Source: a virus. From it: DNA of 51,552 bases. Below, in pieces: positions 20,822-29,787 of the stretch; position 1 is the first letter of the stretch, and every line of letters starts with the position of its first letter. The translations under genes and the position numbers were made by a program. The stretch spans positions 1 to 51,552 of the IMG/VR virus record IMGVR_UViG_3300027987_000379. One strand, 5' to 3'. The notes under the pieces are model-generated. The model was not told the DNA's origin. It made no database searches and saw only the letters and a list, made by a program, of their open reading frames with translations.

Positions 20822-23164
20822 ATGCCCTTGATTGAAACATGCACAATTGACGCATTCCGCCAAAATATTCGGACCGAAATTGATTCAGGCTCAAAGCCAA
20901 ATCAGGCGGTGGCAATAGCAAGACGCGTTCTAGAGGAATCGTGCAAAAAGGAGAATAAGCCCATGCCTATGACAATGGCAAAAGCAAACGGCAAAGGTAA
21001 GAGTCGCGAATATCTCGAAGCGGCATTAGAACAGGTGAGGAAGCTTTTGCCGGGATGGGTTTTCGCTATGATTCATCAAGCAGCATTCCCATCCTCTGGT
21101 GGACGAGCGCGACGGAATCGCCGCATCTCTGCTGCAGAGAAGGTATGGATAGAGAAGCGCTCCGTATCCTCGCTGTCCGACACGGAGGTTAGGGAAATCT
21201 TATATAAGCTCAATGTTGCTTTTGCTGCGAACCTCCGGCAGGGAAAGGATGTTTCTCCGATCGTTCGAAGAACAAAGACCGTAGTATTGGAACTCAAACG
21301 AAGGGGTCTGCCATATAGTGGATCCGCCGTTGATGAAGCGATGAAGAAAGGTTTCATCAGGGCAGAATTGCGGCAGGATTGGACGGAAATCGCCAAGGGA
21401 TTCATTAGCGGCGAACCAGACGGCGGTATGCATGCGCACGGCCTGGACAGGATTAATAGCAAGACGCTTTTAGATGGTGGCCATATTCATATTTTTGTGG
21501 TCCCAGGTTCTGGCGAAATTCTTCTGACGGAAGAGGACGGTGCTCACGCTCATGTTATTGGGCGCGAAGGAGTGAGGACTCCATCGGATGGTGTGCATTC
21601 TCACAGGGTCGTCACGCCTAATGGGAGCTCATTGGAGACGAAACTGGACGGTGCTCATTCTCACGAATTAATGGTTGAGACCTCTGGGTTTGGCGGCCTG
21701 CACAATCATGTCTTGGTACTGAGCGATGGCACTGAGATTGAGTCAATGTCACCTGCTGAATTTATTGCCCGATTCGTTAACCTGCCAACGTTGCCATCAT
21801 TACCCATCTACTCATCAAGAGAGATATCCGATGCGCTCAATCAGAAGCGAGAATTGGAATCCGATATATTCGATCAGAATTCGCTAGCGAGTACAGATGA
21901 GGTTATTGCCGAATTCGCAAAAACAGGTGAGATGCCAGAATTTCCCAATACTCATTGGGAGGTTGTCGAATTGGCAAAGGGGGGAGCATGGTGCACTCTT
22001 CTTGATATGGATGAGCCGATCCTTCTTAAAGATGCAAATAAAATCGGCGTTGACGTTGGCGACATTGTCGAAGTGGACAACTTTGGACAAATCATCAAAT
22101 ATGCGCAATCCTGTGAACCCCATACATTGCAGGATGCAAATGAGATTGCATCCTATAATGCCATCATAGGCGATGCGATAGATTCTGTTTCATTTGTCGG
22201 TCCGCAGGATGCCAAGATTGTATTTGTCTCTGCGAGCCCATGCCCACTAGAATTTGCGCGCAAAGAAGCTCTTGCAGGTCCAGATGGTGAGATATTTCAA
22301 GATAGATATCTCACCCCGCTTGGGTTAACAAAGAGCGATGTTGCGGTTGGGTTCTCGATCCCTGTTCGATGTGAAAACCCGGATGATGAGCAAATTGATT
22401 TATGGAGAGATAGCCTGTTGAAATCATTGGCTCTATATGATCGTGCAAAGGTTGTTGCGCTGGGTCGCGTAGCGAAGCAAGCATTGGGTCCGCTTGCGGA
22501 ATTTTCACTTCCCCATCCAGCCGCCATTCGCCGTCATGGTGATAGAGGTGAGGTGAGTCGTAAACTCAAGTCGATCCGCAAAGTACTTGACAATATGCAA
22601 GGCAACGTTGATTCTGAATCAAGCTACAGCTCTGGACCGAGAGAAGGTCAATCTGCAGCGACCCTCGCTGATACCATAAGTGAGCTGAGAGGTAGCGGAA
22701 GTCTTCGCGTGGCAGTTACGAAGTCGTTACCAGAAAAGCAAATCGTTTATGGTGTTATCCTGGATCCATATCAGGTTGATTTGCATAACGACTGGATACC
22801 TCCCGCTGAGATTGAGGCTACAGCTCATGACTTTATGACTAAGTCACGTGTGATTGGCCTTCGTCATACTGGCAAGGCTCAAGCCGAAGTGGTGGAAAGC
22901 TGGGTTGAGGTATATCCAACAAAAGAAGACAGGGAGCTGGCATTGCAGAACCTTGCGCACAAAGCGTACCGAAGAAAGTTCGGCGATGACCTGGTGCATT
23001 CTGGAGCCTGGATTGCTGGCGTTAAACTCTCAGATGACTTGTGGGAATCGCACAAGCGTGGGGAGCTCGATGCGTTCAGCATCGGCGGATTCAGTTTTAA
23101 GACGAAAGTATCGACCGATGCGATGCCAGAGGTTGAATTCGTCGATTTACAGCCAGCTTCATAA
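20822..23164 (+). CDS. Head polyprotein: His-x-His repeats, UDG-like domain, XkdF protease
   Basis: A 780-residue fusion. Residues 1-45 resemble short 'KPNQAVAIA' modules; 60-190 are helical. Residues 199-297 hold six G-x-H-x-H units (GMHAH, GHIHI, GAHAH, GVHSH, GAHSH, GLHNH) that could bind metal. Residues about 462-592 look like a uracil-DNA-glycosylase superfamily domain ('DAKIVFVSASPCPLEFARKE', 'LPHPAAIRR'). Residues 625-763 match the XkdF-type prohead protease ('VYGVILDPYQVDLHNDWIPP', H681 in 'LRHTG', S753 in 'FSIGGF'). It lies between head morphogenesis and scaffold genes, the place of the maturation protease. Domain calls are by pattern. Confidence 0.75.
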   Translation: MPLIETCTIDAFRQNIRTEIDSGSKPNQAVAIARRVLEESCKKENKPMPMTMAKANGKGKSREYLEAALEQVRKLLPGWVFAMIHQAAFPSSGGRARRNRRISAAEKVWIEKRSVSSLSDTEVREILYKLNVAFAANLRQGKDVSPIVRRTKTVVLELKRRGLPYSGSAVDEAMKKGFIRAELRQDWTEIAKGFISGEPDGGMHAHGLDRINSKTLLDGGHIHIFVVPGSGEILLTEEDGAHAHVIGREGVRTPSDGVHSHRVVTPNGSSLETKLDGAHSHELMVETSGFGGLHNHVLVLSDGTEIESMSPAEFIARFVNLPTLPSLPIYSSREISDALNQKRELESDIFDQNSLASTDEVIAEFAKTGEMPEFPNTHWEVVELAKGGAWCTLLDMDEPILLKDANKIGVDVGDIVEVDNFGQIIKYAQSCEPHTLQDANEIASYNAIIGDAIDSVSFVGPQDAKIVFVSASPCPLEFARKEALAGPDGEIFQDRYLTPLGLTKSDVAVGFSIPVRCENPDDEQIDLWRDSLLKSLALYDRAKVVALGRVAKQALGPLAEFSLPHPAAIRRHGDRGEVSRKLKSIRKVLDNMQGNVDSESSYSSGPREGQSAATLADTISELRGSGSLRVAVTKSLPEKQIVYGVILDPYQVDLHNDWIPPAEIEATAHDFMTKSRVIGLRHTGKAQAEVVESWVEVYPTKEDRELALQNLAHKAYRRKFGDDLVHSGAWIAGVKLSDDLWESHKRGELDAFSIGGFSFKTKVSTDAMPEVEFVDLQPAS

Positions 23165-23188
23165 TCAAACATTCAATAGGGGGCAATC

Positions 23189-24037
23189 ATGCCCAGTGCT
23201 GTGAACATGCTTACCGCCGTTCAAACGGCAGAGGTGAGCCTTGTGAAGCGTGGTGCGAATAATAAACGTTTCGCATTAACGAAATCGGAGGAAAAGATGC
23301 CATTTAATGAATTGGCCAAGACGGTCTTGGAGGTTGAGGCAGAGGGTGAAAGTAAACTTGTTGAGACATTGAAAGCATCTGGCGTCGCGGATGATGTGAT
23401 CGATGTAGCTGTGGCTAACTTTCGCATTCAGAGCGGATTTAAGGACAAGCTCAGCAAGGACGCATTTGATGTAGTAGCCAAGTCATCCGGCTATGCTACT
23501 GCAGAAAAGAAAGCGGAAGAGAAGGTTATTGAGAAGGCTCATACGCCTATTGAGATGCCTGAGGAGATGCGCAAAGCATTCGATGACCAGCAAGCTGAAC
23601 TGGTTGCTCTTCGCAAGGAAGCTGCGGAAAAAGACGAGCGAATCAAAAAGATTGAAAAGGCAGCAGCCTTAAAAGAGTACATAACCAAATGCGAATCTCA
23701 GTATTCGCATGTCCCTGGCCTGTCCTCGGAAGAGATGGGCGACATGCTGCAAAAGGCTTATGCCATTAGCAGCGATATGGGCCAAAGGCTTGAGAAAACA
23801 TGGGCTGAAACATCGCAGGCACTAAAGAAGTCCAGACTGTTGGCTGCGCAGGGTGTGACGTCCATCAATGATGGAAGTGGAACAGCTTGGGGCAAGATGG
23901 AGACGCTTGCCAAGGAGCTTGTTTTAAAAACGAACGGTCTTTCTAACGGCAAAGCGATGAAGATTGTCATGGAACAAAATCCTGAGCTTTACCAAGAGTA
24001 TCTAAACGAGAATCCTGCCCAGCAGGGTCGTCGATAA
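23189..24037 (+). CDS. Capsid scaffold protein
   Basis: A 282-residue protein. The N-terminus 'EVSLVKRGANNKRFAL' is a motif found at the start of protease-linked scaffold proteins; the middle is a long charged coiled coil ('MRKAFDDQQAELVALRKEAA', 'EKDERIKKIEKAAAL'). It sits between the protease and the decoration/capsid genes, the usual scaffold position. A good GGGGG ribosome-binding site precedes the ATG. It probably directs prohead assembly and is then cut by the upstream protease. Confidence 0.75.
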   Translation: MPSAVNMLTAVQTAEVSLVKRGANNKRFALTKSEEKMPFNELAKTVLEVEAEGESKLVETLKASGVADDVIDVAVANFRIQSGFKDKLSKDAFDVVAKSSGYATAEKKAEEKVIEKAHTPIEMPEEMRKAFDDQQAELVALRKEAAEKDERIKKIEKAAALKEYITKCESQYSHVPGLSSEEMGDMLQKAYAISSDMGQRLEKTWAETSQALKKSRLLAAQGVTSINDGSGTAWGKMETLAKELVLKTNGLSNGKAMKIVMEQNPELYQEYLNENPAQQGRR

Positions 24038-24058
24038 AAAAGGAAAGGAAGCTGAATC

Positions 24059-24433
24059 ATGGCATATGAAAATGTTAGTCATACTGTCCCCGGTATTGCT
24101 GCCGGTGCTGATCTGACCGGTTCGCAAAATCGGTTTGTATCTATTGACTCTACTGGTCGTGCTGTATTGACGGGCGCTGGCGCGCGAGTAGACGGTGTTG
24201 TTGGTAATAAACCAAATACTGGAGAGCCTGTATCAATGATTGGATATGGGTCTGTTGCTAAGGTGGAAGCTAGTGCTGCTATTGCGCTTGGTGCCTCCGT
24301 TGCGTCTGCAGCGAACGGGCAGGCGGTCACAGCAACCCTGAATGCATTTATTGCTGGCGTGTGCGTGAGCGCTGCAGGTGCAGCTGGGGAGCTTTGTTCT
24401 GTATACCTCGCATCTCATGGGCAGTCGCCGTAA
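24059..24433 (+). CDS. Head decoration protein (DUF2190-like)
   Basis: A 124-residue glycine/alanine/valine-rich beta protein ('VSHTVPGIAAGADLTGSQNR', 'GVVGNKPNTGEPVSMIGYGS', 'GELCSVYL'). This is the pattern of DUF2190 cement proteins that trimerise on the capsid surface. It is directly before the major capsid gene, as in many phages. Confidence 0.8.
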   Translation: MAYENVSHTVPGIAAGADLTGSQNRFVSIDSTGRAVLTGAGARVDGVVGNKPNTGEPVSMIGYGSVAKVEASAAIALGASVASAANGQAVTATLNAFIAGVCVSAAGAAGELCSVYLASHGQSP

Positions 24434-24485
24434 TAGCTAACGACAATTTTAGGTTTTCACTTCTAGCAAGAAAGGATAGGGGACA

Positions 24486-25454
24486 ATGCCTCAACCAACC
24501 GCATCGGATGTACATGTTAATGCTCCGCTCACAAACGTGAGTGAAGCATTTTTGCAGGACCTGAAAGGGTTTGTGGCCCGCCAGGTATTCCCTGTCGTTC
24601 CTGTGTCTAAGCAGAGCGACAGATATTTTAAATATGATAAAAAACAATGGTTCCGTACGGACGCCAAAGTGCGTGGACCTTCAACTGAATCAGCAGGTTC
24701 CGGGTTCACGATTGATAATACGCCGACATACTTTGCTGATGTCATCGCATTGCATAAGGATATTGACGATCAGATTCGTGCCAATGCAGATTCTGTTATT
24801 AATATGGATAATGATGCAACGGAATTTGTAACCCGCCAATTATTGCTGCAACAAGAGCTTGATTGGGCATCGAAATATTTTACGACTGGTGTATGGACAG
24901 GGTCCACGACTGGATCAGACGTAACACCCGGCGTTCTTTGGGATGTCCCCGCGACGTCTAATCCCATTGAAGACTTACGAGCGCAAATTACGGCGGTAGG
25001 AAAAAATTCAGGATTGGAAGCAAACACCCTAGTTCTTGGTAAAGAAGTTTGGGACGTTCTTGCAGATCATCCTGACTTTCTTGAGCGCATCAAGTTCACC
25101 CAGACCGCCGTTGTGGCTCCAGACCTGCTTGCCGCGGTCTTGGGTATCGATAGGGTTTTGATTGCCAAGGCAATTCAGGACACTGCCCAGGAAGGCGCTG
25201 CGTCAACCCATGCATTTGTACATGGGAAGAATGCCCTGGTAACATATGCTGCTCCACGTCCTAGCCTGATGCAGCCAAGCGGTGGTTACACCTTCGCATG
25301 GACAGGGTTCTTGGGGGCGAATGCTGCTGGGATGCGTATCAAGAGGTTTCGCATGGAGCATTTGTCTTCTGATCGCATCGAAGGCGAAAGTGCATATGAC
25401 CATAAGGTAGTGTCACCTGAAGCTGGTGCGTTCTTGACTGGTGTTATTTCATAA
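24486..25454 (+). CDS. Major capsid protein
   Basis: A 322-residue protein. It opens with 'NVSEAFLQDLKGFVARQVFP', then has 'VITMHKDID'-like spine helix residues ('ADVIALHKDIDDQI') and ends with the lattice-forming P-domain strands ('GYTFAWTGFLGANAAGMRIK'). Length, order (scaffold, decoration, capsid) and pattern fit an HK97-fold major capsid protein. An RNA hairpin follows the gene at 25470. Confidence 0.9.
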   Translation: MPQPTASDVHVNAPLTNVSEAFLQDLKGFVARQVFPVVPVSKQSDRYFKYDKKQWFRTDAKVRGPSTESAGSGFTIDNTPTYFADVIALHKDIDDQIRANADSVINMDNDATEFVTRQLLLQQELDWASKYFTTGVWTGSTTGSDVTPGVLWDVPATSNPIEDLRAQITAVGKNSGLEANTLVLGKEVWDVLADHPDFLERIKFTQTAVVAPDLLAAVLGIDRVLIAKAIQDTAQEGAASTHAFVHGKNALVTYAAPRPSLMQPSGGYTFAWTGFLGANAAGMRIKRFRMEHLSSDRIEGESAYDHKVVSPEAGAFLTGVIS

Positions 25455-25469
25455 TTTGTGAGAACTCAT

Positions 25470-25510
25470 ATGAGGGCGTGGGCAAAATTTATGAAGGCTC
25501 ACGTCCTCAT
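25470..25510 (+). other. Stem-loop after the capsid gene
   Basis: ATGAGGGCGTG (25470-25480) pairs with CACGTCCTCAT (25500-25510) over 11 bp with one G-U pair and a 19-base loop. There is no T-run, so it more likely stabilises the abundant capsid mRNA end or slows transcription than terminates it. Confidence 0.5.
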
Positions 25511-25527
25511 CGATCAGGAGGTGACTC

Positions 25528-25950
25528 ATGTATAAAGCGCTCCGTCCCTTTAAGTATCAAACGGCTAATGGTGAAGTCAGGATGACGAAACCTGGGGATT
25601 CCATCCCCGAAGCTGGCGGGTGGAAGAATCTAAAAGTCTTCATAGAACGCAGATGGATTTGCCGGGAAGGTGAGGAAGTAAACAAGAAGCATTACTCTGC
25701 AAAAATTGCACCTCCTGCTGCAAAACCAAAGATCACGACAGAACCAATGGCGAAACTCCCTCGTGCTAAGACGGCTGATTTACCGGAGCCTCCTAAGCCT
25801 GCATTATTCAAAGAGTCTGCGCGCAAGCATACAGAGGAATCTCTTGGTAAAATGTCTAAAAAAGAGCTCAAGGAACTCGCCATATCCTTGGGTATCAACC
25901 CGCAACAGTCTAAAGCTGATCTTGTAATATCTGTCTTGGCTGTACAATGA
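25528..25950 (+). CDS. Head-associated protein with SAP/HeH-like C-terminus
   Basis: A 140-residue protein. The N-terminus ('YKALRPFKYQTANGEVRMTK') is a small beta domain seen in proteins encoded after capsid genes; a proline-rich linker leads to a C-terminal helix-extended loop-helix ('MSKKELKELAISLGI', 'SKADLVISVL') like SAP/HeH DNA-binding modules. AGGAGG sits eight bases before the ATG. It may contact packaged DNA or the neck. It overlaps the next gene by an ATGA. Confidence 0.6.
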   Translation: MYKALRPFKYQTANGEVRMTKPGDSIPEAGGWKNLKVFIERRWICREGEEVNKKHYSAKIAPPAAKPKITTEPMAKLPRAKTADLPEPPKPALFKESARKHTEESLGKMSKKELKELAISLGINPQQSKADLVISVLAVQ

Positions 25951-26414
25951 GCGGAGTCAGCCCCAGATTCTCTTATGCGGGTGACCCATCGGCTTCACCG
26001 AGGGACGCGGTACGTTTCTTGGTTGGCGATACGAATCCGTTGCGTCCATTGTTGGATGATCGAGAGGTTGATTATGCGATCTCCGAAAACCCAAATCAGA
26101 GTCTGGCGGCTGCACTTTTAGCAGAGCATCTATTTGGGCGCTTTGCTGCACAGGCGGATATTACTGTTGGGCCCGTATCCAAATCATTCAGTAAAGTTGC
26201 AGAGCTTTTTAAACAAAAGGCAGACCAGCTCAAAGATGATGCATACAGAGGTGCGATACCATCGTTTCCGGCAATCTATGTTGCTGATAAATCCGCATTG
26301 GAGCAGGATTCAAGCCTAACAAAGCCAAGCTTTCGTGTCGGGTTATCTGATAATCCGTTTGCTGTACAATTAAACGATAGTCTTGATGATGCGGGATTCC
26401 ATGGCTTCTATTAA
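25947..26414 (+). CDS. Head-tail connector (adaptor) protein
   Basis: A 155-residue, mainly helical protein. 'DAVRFLVGDTNPLRPLLDDR' followed by 'NQSLAAALLAEHLFGRFA' is the typical start of gp6/gp15-like adaptors that dock below the portal. The genome position (first after the capsid block) agrees. The next gene starts within its 3' end. Confidence 0.75.
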   Translation: MSGVSPRFSYAGDPSASPRDAVRFLVGDTNPLRPLLDDREVDYAISENPNQSLAAALLAEHLFGRFAAQADITVGPVSKSFSKVAELFKQKADQLKDDAYRGAIPSFPAIYVADKSALEQDSSLTKPSFRVGLSDNPFAVQLNDSLDDAGFHGFY

Positions 26415-26859
26415 AGAAATAGATACGGGCTGGAATCGGTTCAAAAAATCATTGGCCAGGATTGGCGACAAGGAAGTTATTGTTGGTATTCCTGGCGAGG
26501 TTGATTTTTCAAAGCCAACCACTGCGGCGATCGGAATGATTCATGAATTCGGGTCTGCTGATGGAACCATCCCAGAGAGGTCGTTCATTCGTTCTACGTT
26601 TGACAAGAACGTCAACAAATATGAAAGAGAACTCAAAAAAAGACTTACTTCTTCTATCAGAAAGACAAAAATGGCGGATGATGCGGCACTATTTCAGGTC
26701 GGAGAGATCGCCAGAGCCGATGTTATCAACAGCATCGTAAAACGTGAGATTAAGCAGGATTTAAAACCAGAGACCATTGCAAGAAAGGGATCAAGCACTG
26801 CGTTGATAGATACTGGTAATCTCATTGGATCAATAGAGTCGAAGGTAAGGAGTAAGTGA
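26401..26859 (+). CDS. HK97 gp10-like/virion morphogenesis neck protein
   Basis: A 152-residue protein. 'EVIVGIPGEVDFSKPTTAAI', 'IHEFGSADGTIPERSFIRST' and the C-terminal 'ALIDTGNLIGSIESKV' are the conserved blocks of the HK97 gp10/Mu gpG-like tail-completion family. ATG at 26401 (MASIKE) is chosen over upstream in-frame starts; it overlaps the connector gene by 14 bases. It joins head and tail. Confidence 0.8.
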   Translation: MASIKEIDTGWNRFKKSLARIGDKEVIVGIPGEVDFSKPTTAAIGMIHEFGSADGTIPERSFIRSTFDKNVNKYERELKKRLTSSIRKTKMADDAALFQVGEIARADVINSIVKREIKQDLKPETIARKGSSTALIDTGNLIGSIESKVRSK

Positions 26860-26865
26860 TACCCA

Positions 26866-27225
26866 ATGCTCAATGACTTGTCGAGCGCTGTTATTGATTG
26901 CACTGTATGCGCAACCCTATGCAGATTTTCTTCAACTGCCCTTGAGAAGGGTCGTAAACAAGAGCCAATCAGGGAAGAGAAGGAGATTTTGGCAAGCATA
27001 TCTCCTTTGACGGCGCGAGATTTGAAAAGATTTCCAGAGGGGCAATTGGCCGAGGGGACGATTTTGATTATCACTACAGAGGAATTGCATACGGTATCCT
27101 CCAGCAAGTGCCAGATAGCCGATGAGGTTATTTATAAGGATACCTGCTACCAGATATCAACTGTGAATGATTGGTACGACCTGGGCGGTTTTTATGAAGC
27201 TATAGGGACCAGGCTTAAGCGATGA
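26866..27225 (+). CDS. Head closure/neck protein
   Basis: A 119-residue protein. The C-terminal half ('GTILIITTEELHTVSSSKCQ', 'ISTVNDWYDLGGFYEAIGT') is the beta-barrel ending of head-closure proteins placed here in many myophages. AAGGAG lies 14 bases upstream of the ATG. It overlaps the next gene by an ATGA. Confidence 0.6.
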   Translation: MLNDLSSAVIDCTVCATLCRFSSTALEKGRKQEPIREEKEILASISPLTARDLKRFPEGQLAEGTILIITTEELHTVSSSKCQIADEVIYKDTCYQISTVNDWYDLGGFYEAIGTRLKR

Positions 27226-27839
27226 TTGACTGGGAATCCATAGATAGCGCTTTGTTCGATTGGGTGCAAACATCATTTGATGGGATCGGCGAGGAAGTAT
27301 CGTTGAATAACGGACAGATTATCTGGGCGAATCAAAATATCCCACAGCCAGCATATCCCTACATAACACTTAGACGTGACAGCCTGATTCGATTGGGCGG
27401 TCGTGATGAAATAAGACAATCAGTTGATATGAGTCAACCCCAAGGCCAAGAGGTTGCGCTTGAAACAGTAGGCGTTCGCGAGTTTACACTAACATTGAAT
27501 GCTTTCGTTGATGAACAAACGGGAGCGAACAATCCAAATTGTGATGCGATTTATCTGCTCAGTGTTTTGCAGTCGAGCCTAAGCCAGCAGTCTATTATTG
27601 AGGCTTTTTGCCTTTCTGGAATTGCTGTCGTTGAAGAATTGGCCGTTACAGACCTGAGCGAAGTTGTGAATGGTCTGTTCATCAGTCGGGCGTCAATGGG
27701 CGTCCGGTTTCGTACTACTTTCACTTGTATTGAGCGTACTGGGTTTATTGATACGGTTGAAATCCAATCTGTCCCAAGCAATCCAAGTGACCCCAACGAT
27801 GTCAGCGGGGTGTCATTAACAGTGCAGCTCAATAATTAG
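27222..27839 (+). CDS. Neck/tail terminator protein (LIC_12616-like)
   Basis: A 205-residue protein. 'PYPYITLRR'-like text ('PAYPYITLRRDSLIRLGGRD'), 'REFTLTLNAFVDEQ' and 'SRASMGVRFRTTFTCIERTG' match the family annotated as phage neck terminator gp12-like (LIC_12616). It would cap the tail tube and sheath and join the neck. It lies directly before the sheath gene. Confidence 0.75.
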   Translation: MIDWESIDSALFDWVQTSFDGIGEEVSLNNGQIIWANQNIPQPAYPYITLRRDSLIRLGGRDEIRQSVDMSQPQGQEVALETVGVREFTLTLNAFVDEQTGANNPNCDAIYLLSVLQSSLSQQSIIEAFCLSGIAVVEELAVTDLSEVVNGLFISRASMGVRFRTTFTCIERTGFIDTVEIQSVPSNPSDPNDVSGVSLTVQLNN

Positions 27840-27850
27840 GAGGGATACCG

Positions 27851-29230
27851 ATGAGTCTCCAAGATATTGTTGACGTCCAGATAAGCAAGGAAACCGCGAC
27901 TGTGTCGCGTGTGGGATTTGGTGTTCCGCTGATTCTCACCTATCACACAAAAGACGCGTCTAGGGTGCTAGAATTTACTGATGCACCATCAATGCTGGTA
28001 GCTGGAGGAGGGCCGTTCGCATCAACGGACATGGCGTATATTTTGGCCAATGCCGCGTTTTCGCAAAACCCGCGCCCCAGCAAAGTTATTATTGGAAGGC
28101 GTGTGCATCCCACAATCAGAACAGTCACGATAACGCCACGGTCTGGAACGATTGCGGGTGAGACATATCCATTAAATAATACAGCATACACAGTAACCAT
28201 CAACGGGACCGCATTCACATTTACGACCGACGCAACAGCTACGGTTGCTGAGATTACGGCTGGGTTAACAGCACTGATCAATGGCGGAACAGAGAACGTT
28301 CTTGCTACCGATAATACAACGAGTATTACGATCGCAAAGGCTGCCACTCCAGGAGGTATTGCAACCGCAGGCGTTCCGTTTACAATAGCGCAAAATCGTT
28401 CTTTGATGGAAATCGATGATATTACTCCAGCGGCAGCAGGGGGTACATTGGCATCAGAAATAGCTGCGATTAGGGATATTAATGATGATTGGTATGGGAT
28501 CTGTGGGGATTGGTGGGGGACTATTGAAATTACGGCAGTCGCTGCGGCAGTGGAAGGGCTAAGCAAGCTGCATATCGCGGCATCTCCAGACGATAATATT
28601 TATGATAACGCTGTTACGGATGATATCGGGTCTGATCTTCAAACTGCCGCATATGCCAGGACTGCTTTGTATCATCATATAACCCCCGAGACAGGTATCG
28701 CTTCTGCAGTGCTGGGCAAAAATTTGCCGAAGGATCCGGGCTCCATTACATGGAAATTCAAGACTCTTAATGGGATCGCTACCGTTACCTATACGGCCAC
28801 AGAAAAATCGACCTTGGTGAACAAGAATGTCGAGAGATATATTACTGTTGCCGGAGTTAATATCACCTGCGATGGGAAAACGAGCTCTGGCGAATTTATC
28901 GATGTAACCAGGTTTGTTGATTGGTTGACGGTGAGATTGCAAGAAAATGTGTTTTTCCGTCTCGCCAATCTCGATAAAGTCCCCTATACGGACCAAGGTG
29001 TCGGGGTCATCGAGAATGAGGTTCGCGGAACGTTGAATCTTGGGATTAGTGTAGGTGGATTGGCAGCAGATCCTGAACCTACGGTAACCGTTCCAAGCGC
29101 AATTGTTGGATCAACAAAGGGTGTATCGGCAAATGATAAGGCAAATCGTTTGTTGCCTGATGTCAATTTTACTGCAGTTCTTGCTGGCGCAATCCACAGT
29201 CTTGAGATTAACGGCAAAGTGACGGTATAA
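27851..29230 (+). CDS. Tail sheath protein (DUF3383-like)
   Basis: A 459-residue protein. 'MSLQDIVDVQISKETATVSR' and 'GFGVPLIL' open the DUF3383 sheath family; the C-terminal part ('DNVNVTFGS'-style ending here 'INGKVTV' after 'VRLQENVFFRLANLDKVPYT') is the polymerising sheath core. Residues about 90-190 form an extra beta module ('YTVTINGTAFTFTTDATATV') akin to one in the baseplate J protein. The contractile sheath makes this a myovirus-type phage. Confidence 0.85.
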   Translation: MSLQDIVDVQISKETATVSRVGFGVPLILTYHTKDASRVLEFTDAPSMLVAGGGPFASTDMAYILANAAFSQNPRPSKVIIGRRVHPTIRTVTITPRSGTIAGETYPLNNTAYTVTINGTAFTFTTDATATVAEITAGLTALINGGTENVLATDNTTSITIAKAATPGGIATAGVPFTIAQNRSLMEIDDITPAAAGGTLASEIAAIRDINDDWYGICGDWWGTIEITAVAAAVEGLSKLHIAASPDDNIYDNAVTDDIGSDLQTAAYARTALYHHITPETGIASAVLGKNLPKDPGSITWKFKTLNGIATVTYTATEKSTLVNKNVERYITVAGVNITCDGKTSSGEFIDVTRFVDWLTVRLQENVFFRLANLDKVPYTDQGVGVIENEVRGTLNLGISVGGLAADPEPTVTVPSAIVGSTKGVSANDKANRLLPDVNFTAVLAGAIHSLEINGKVTV

Positions 29231-29244
29231 GGAGGGGGTGACCT

Positions 29245-29667
29245 ATGAGTGTAAAGACATACGATCCGGCAGCCATTGCCATCATTTTCGCTGGGATTCC
29301 ATTCGATGGGTATGGAGATGGAACCTTCGTCACCATTGCTAGGGATAATCCATCATTCAACTCTATCGTGGGCAGCAACGGCGAAGGTGCCAGAGCAAAA
29401 TCAAATGACCAGTCTGGGACTGTGGTGGTCACACTTTTACAGACATCCAACACCAACGCATTGCTGTCTGAAATCTCCAGGATTGATGAATTAACAGGAG
29501 ATGGAGTTCATCCCCTCCTGGTGAAAGATAACTCTGGAACGACTATTTATCAGGCAGAGACGGCCTGGCTCGAAAAACCAGCGGATGCGGAATTCGCAAG
29601 AGAAATTACTAATAGGGAATGGACGATTAAGACTGATAAGTTACTCATGTTTACTGGAGGCAACTAG
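29245..29667 (+). CDS. Tail tube protein (DUF3277-like)
   Basis: A 140-residue beta protein. 'KTYDPAAIAIIFAGIPFDGY' and 'SGTVVVTLLQTSNTNALLS' are the conserved blocks of the DUF3277 tube family found next to DUF3383 sheaths. GGAGGG precedes the ATG. It polymerises into the inner tube under the sheath. Confidence 0.85.
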   Translation: MSVKTYDPAAIAIIFAGIPFDGYGDGTFVTIARDNPSFNSIVGSNGEGARAKSNDQSGTVVVTLLQTSNTNALLSEISRIDELTGDGVHPLLVKDNSGTTIYQAETAWLEKPADAEFAREITNREWTIKTDKLLMFTGGN

Positions 29668-29787
29668 CTTCCCTTTATCCTTATCGAGCGCTGTATTCCT
29701 CGTTTTCAGACGTCTCCCCCAAAAGCCGTCCTCTCTGGGAATGCAGTCGCTTGACGGATATTGCAGTACGCGTGTAAAACCCATTGT
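29668..29787 (+). promoter_or_regulatory. Gap before the tail chaperone, possible promoter
   Basis: 120 bases without a gene in an otherwise tight operon. TTGACG (29751-29756), an 18-base spacer and TAAAAC (29775-29780) form a weak internal promoter. No ribosome-binding site is visible before the chaperone ATG at 29788, which is odd for a highly expressed tail gene. Confidence 0.25.
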
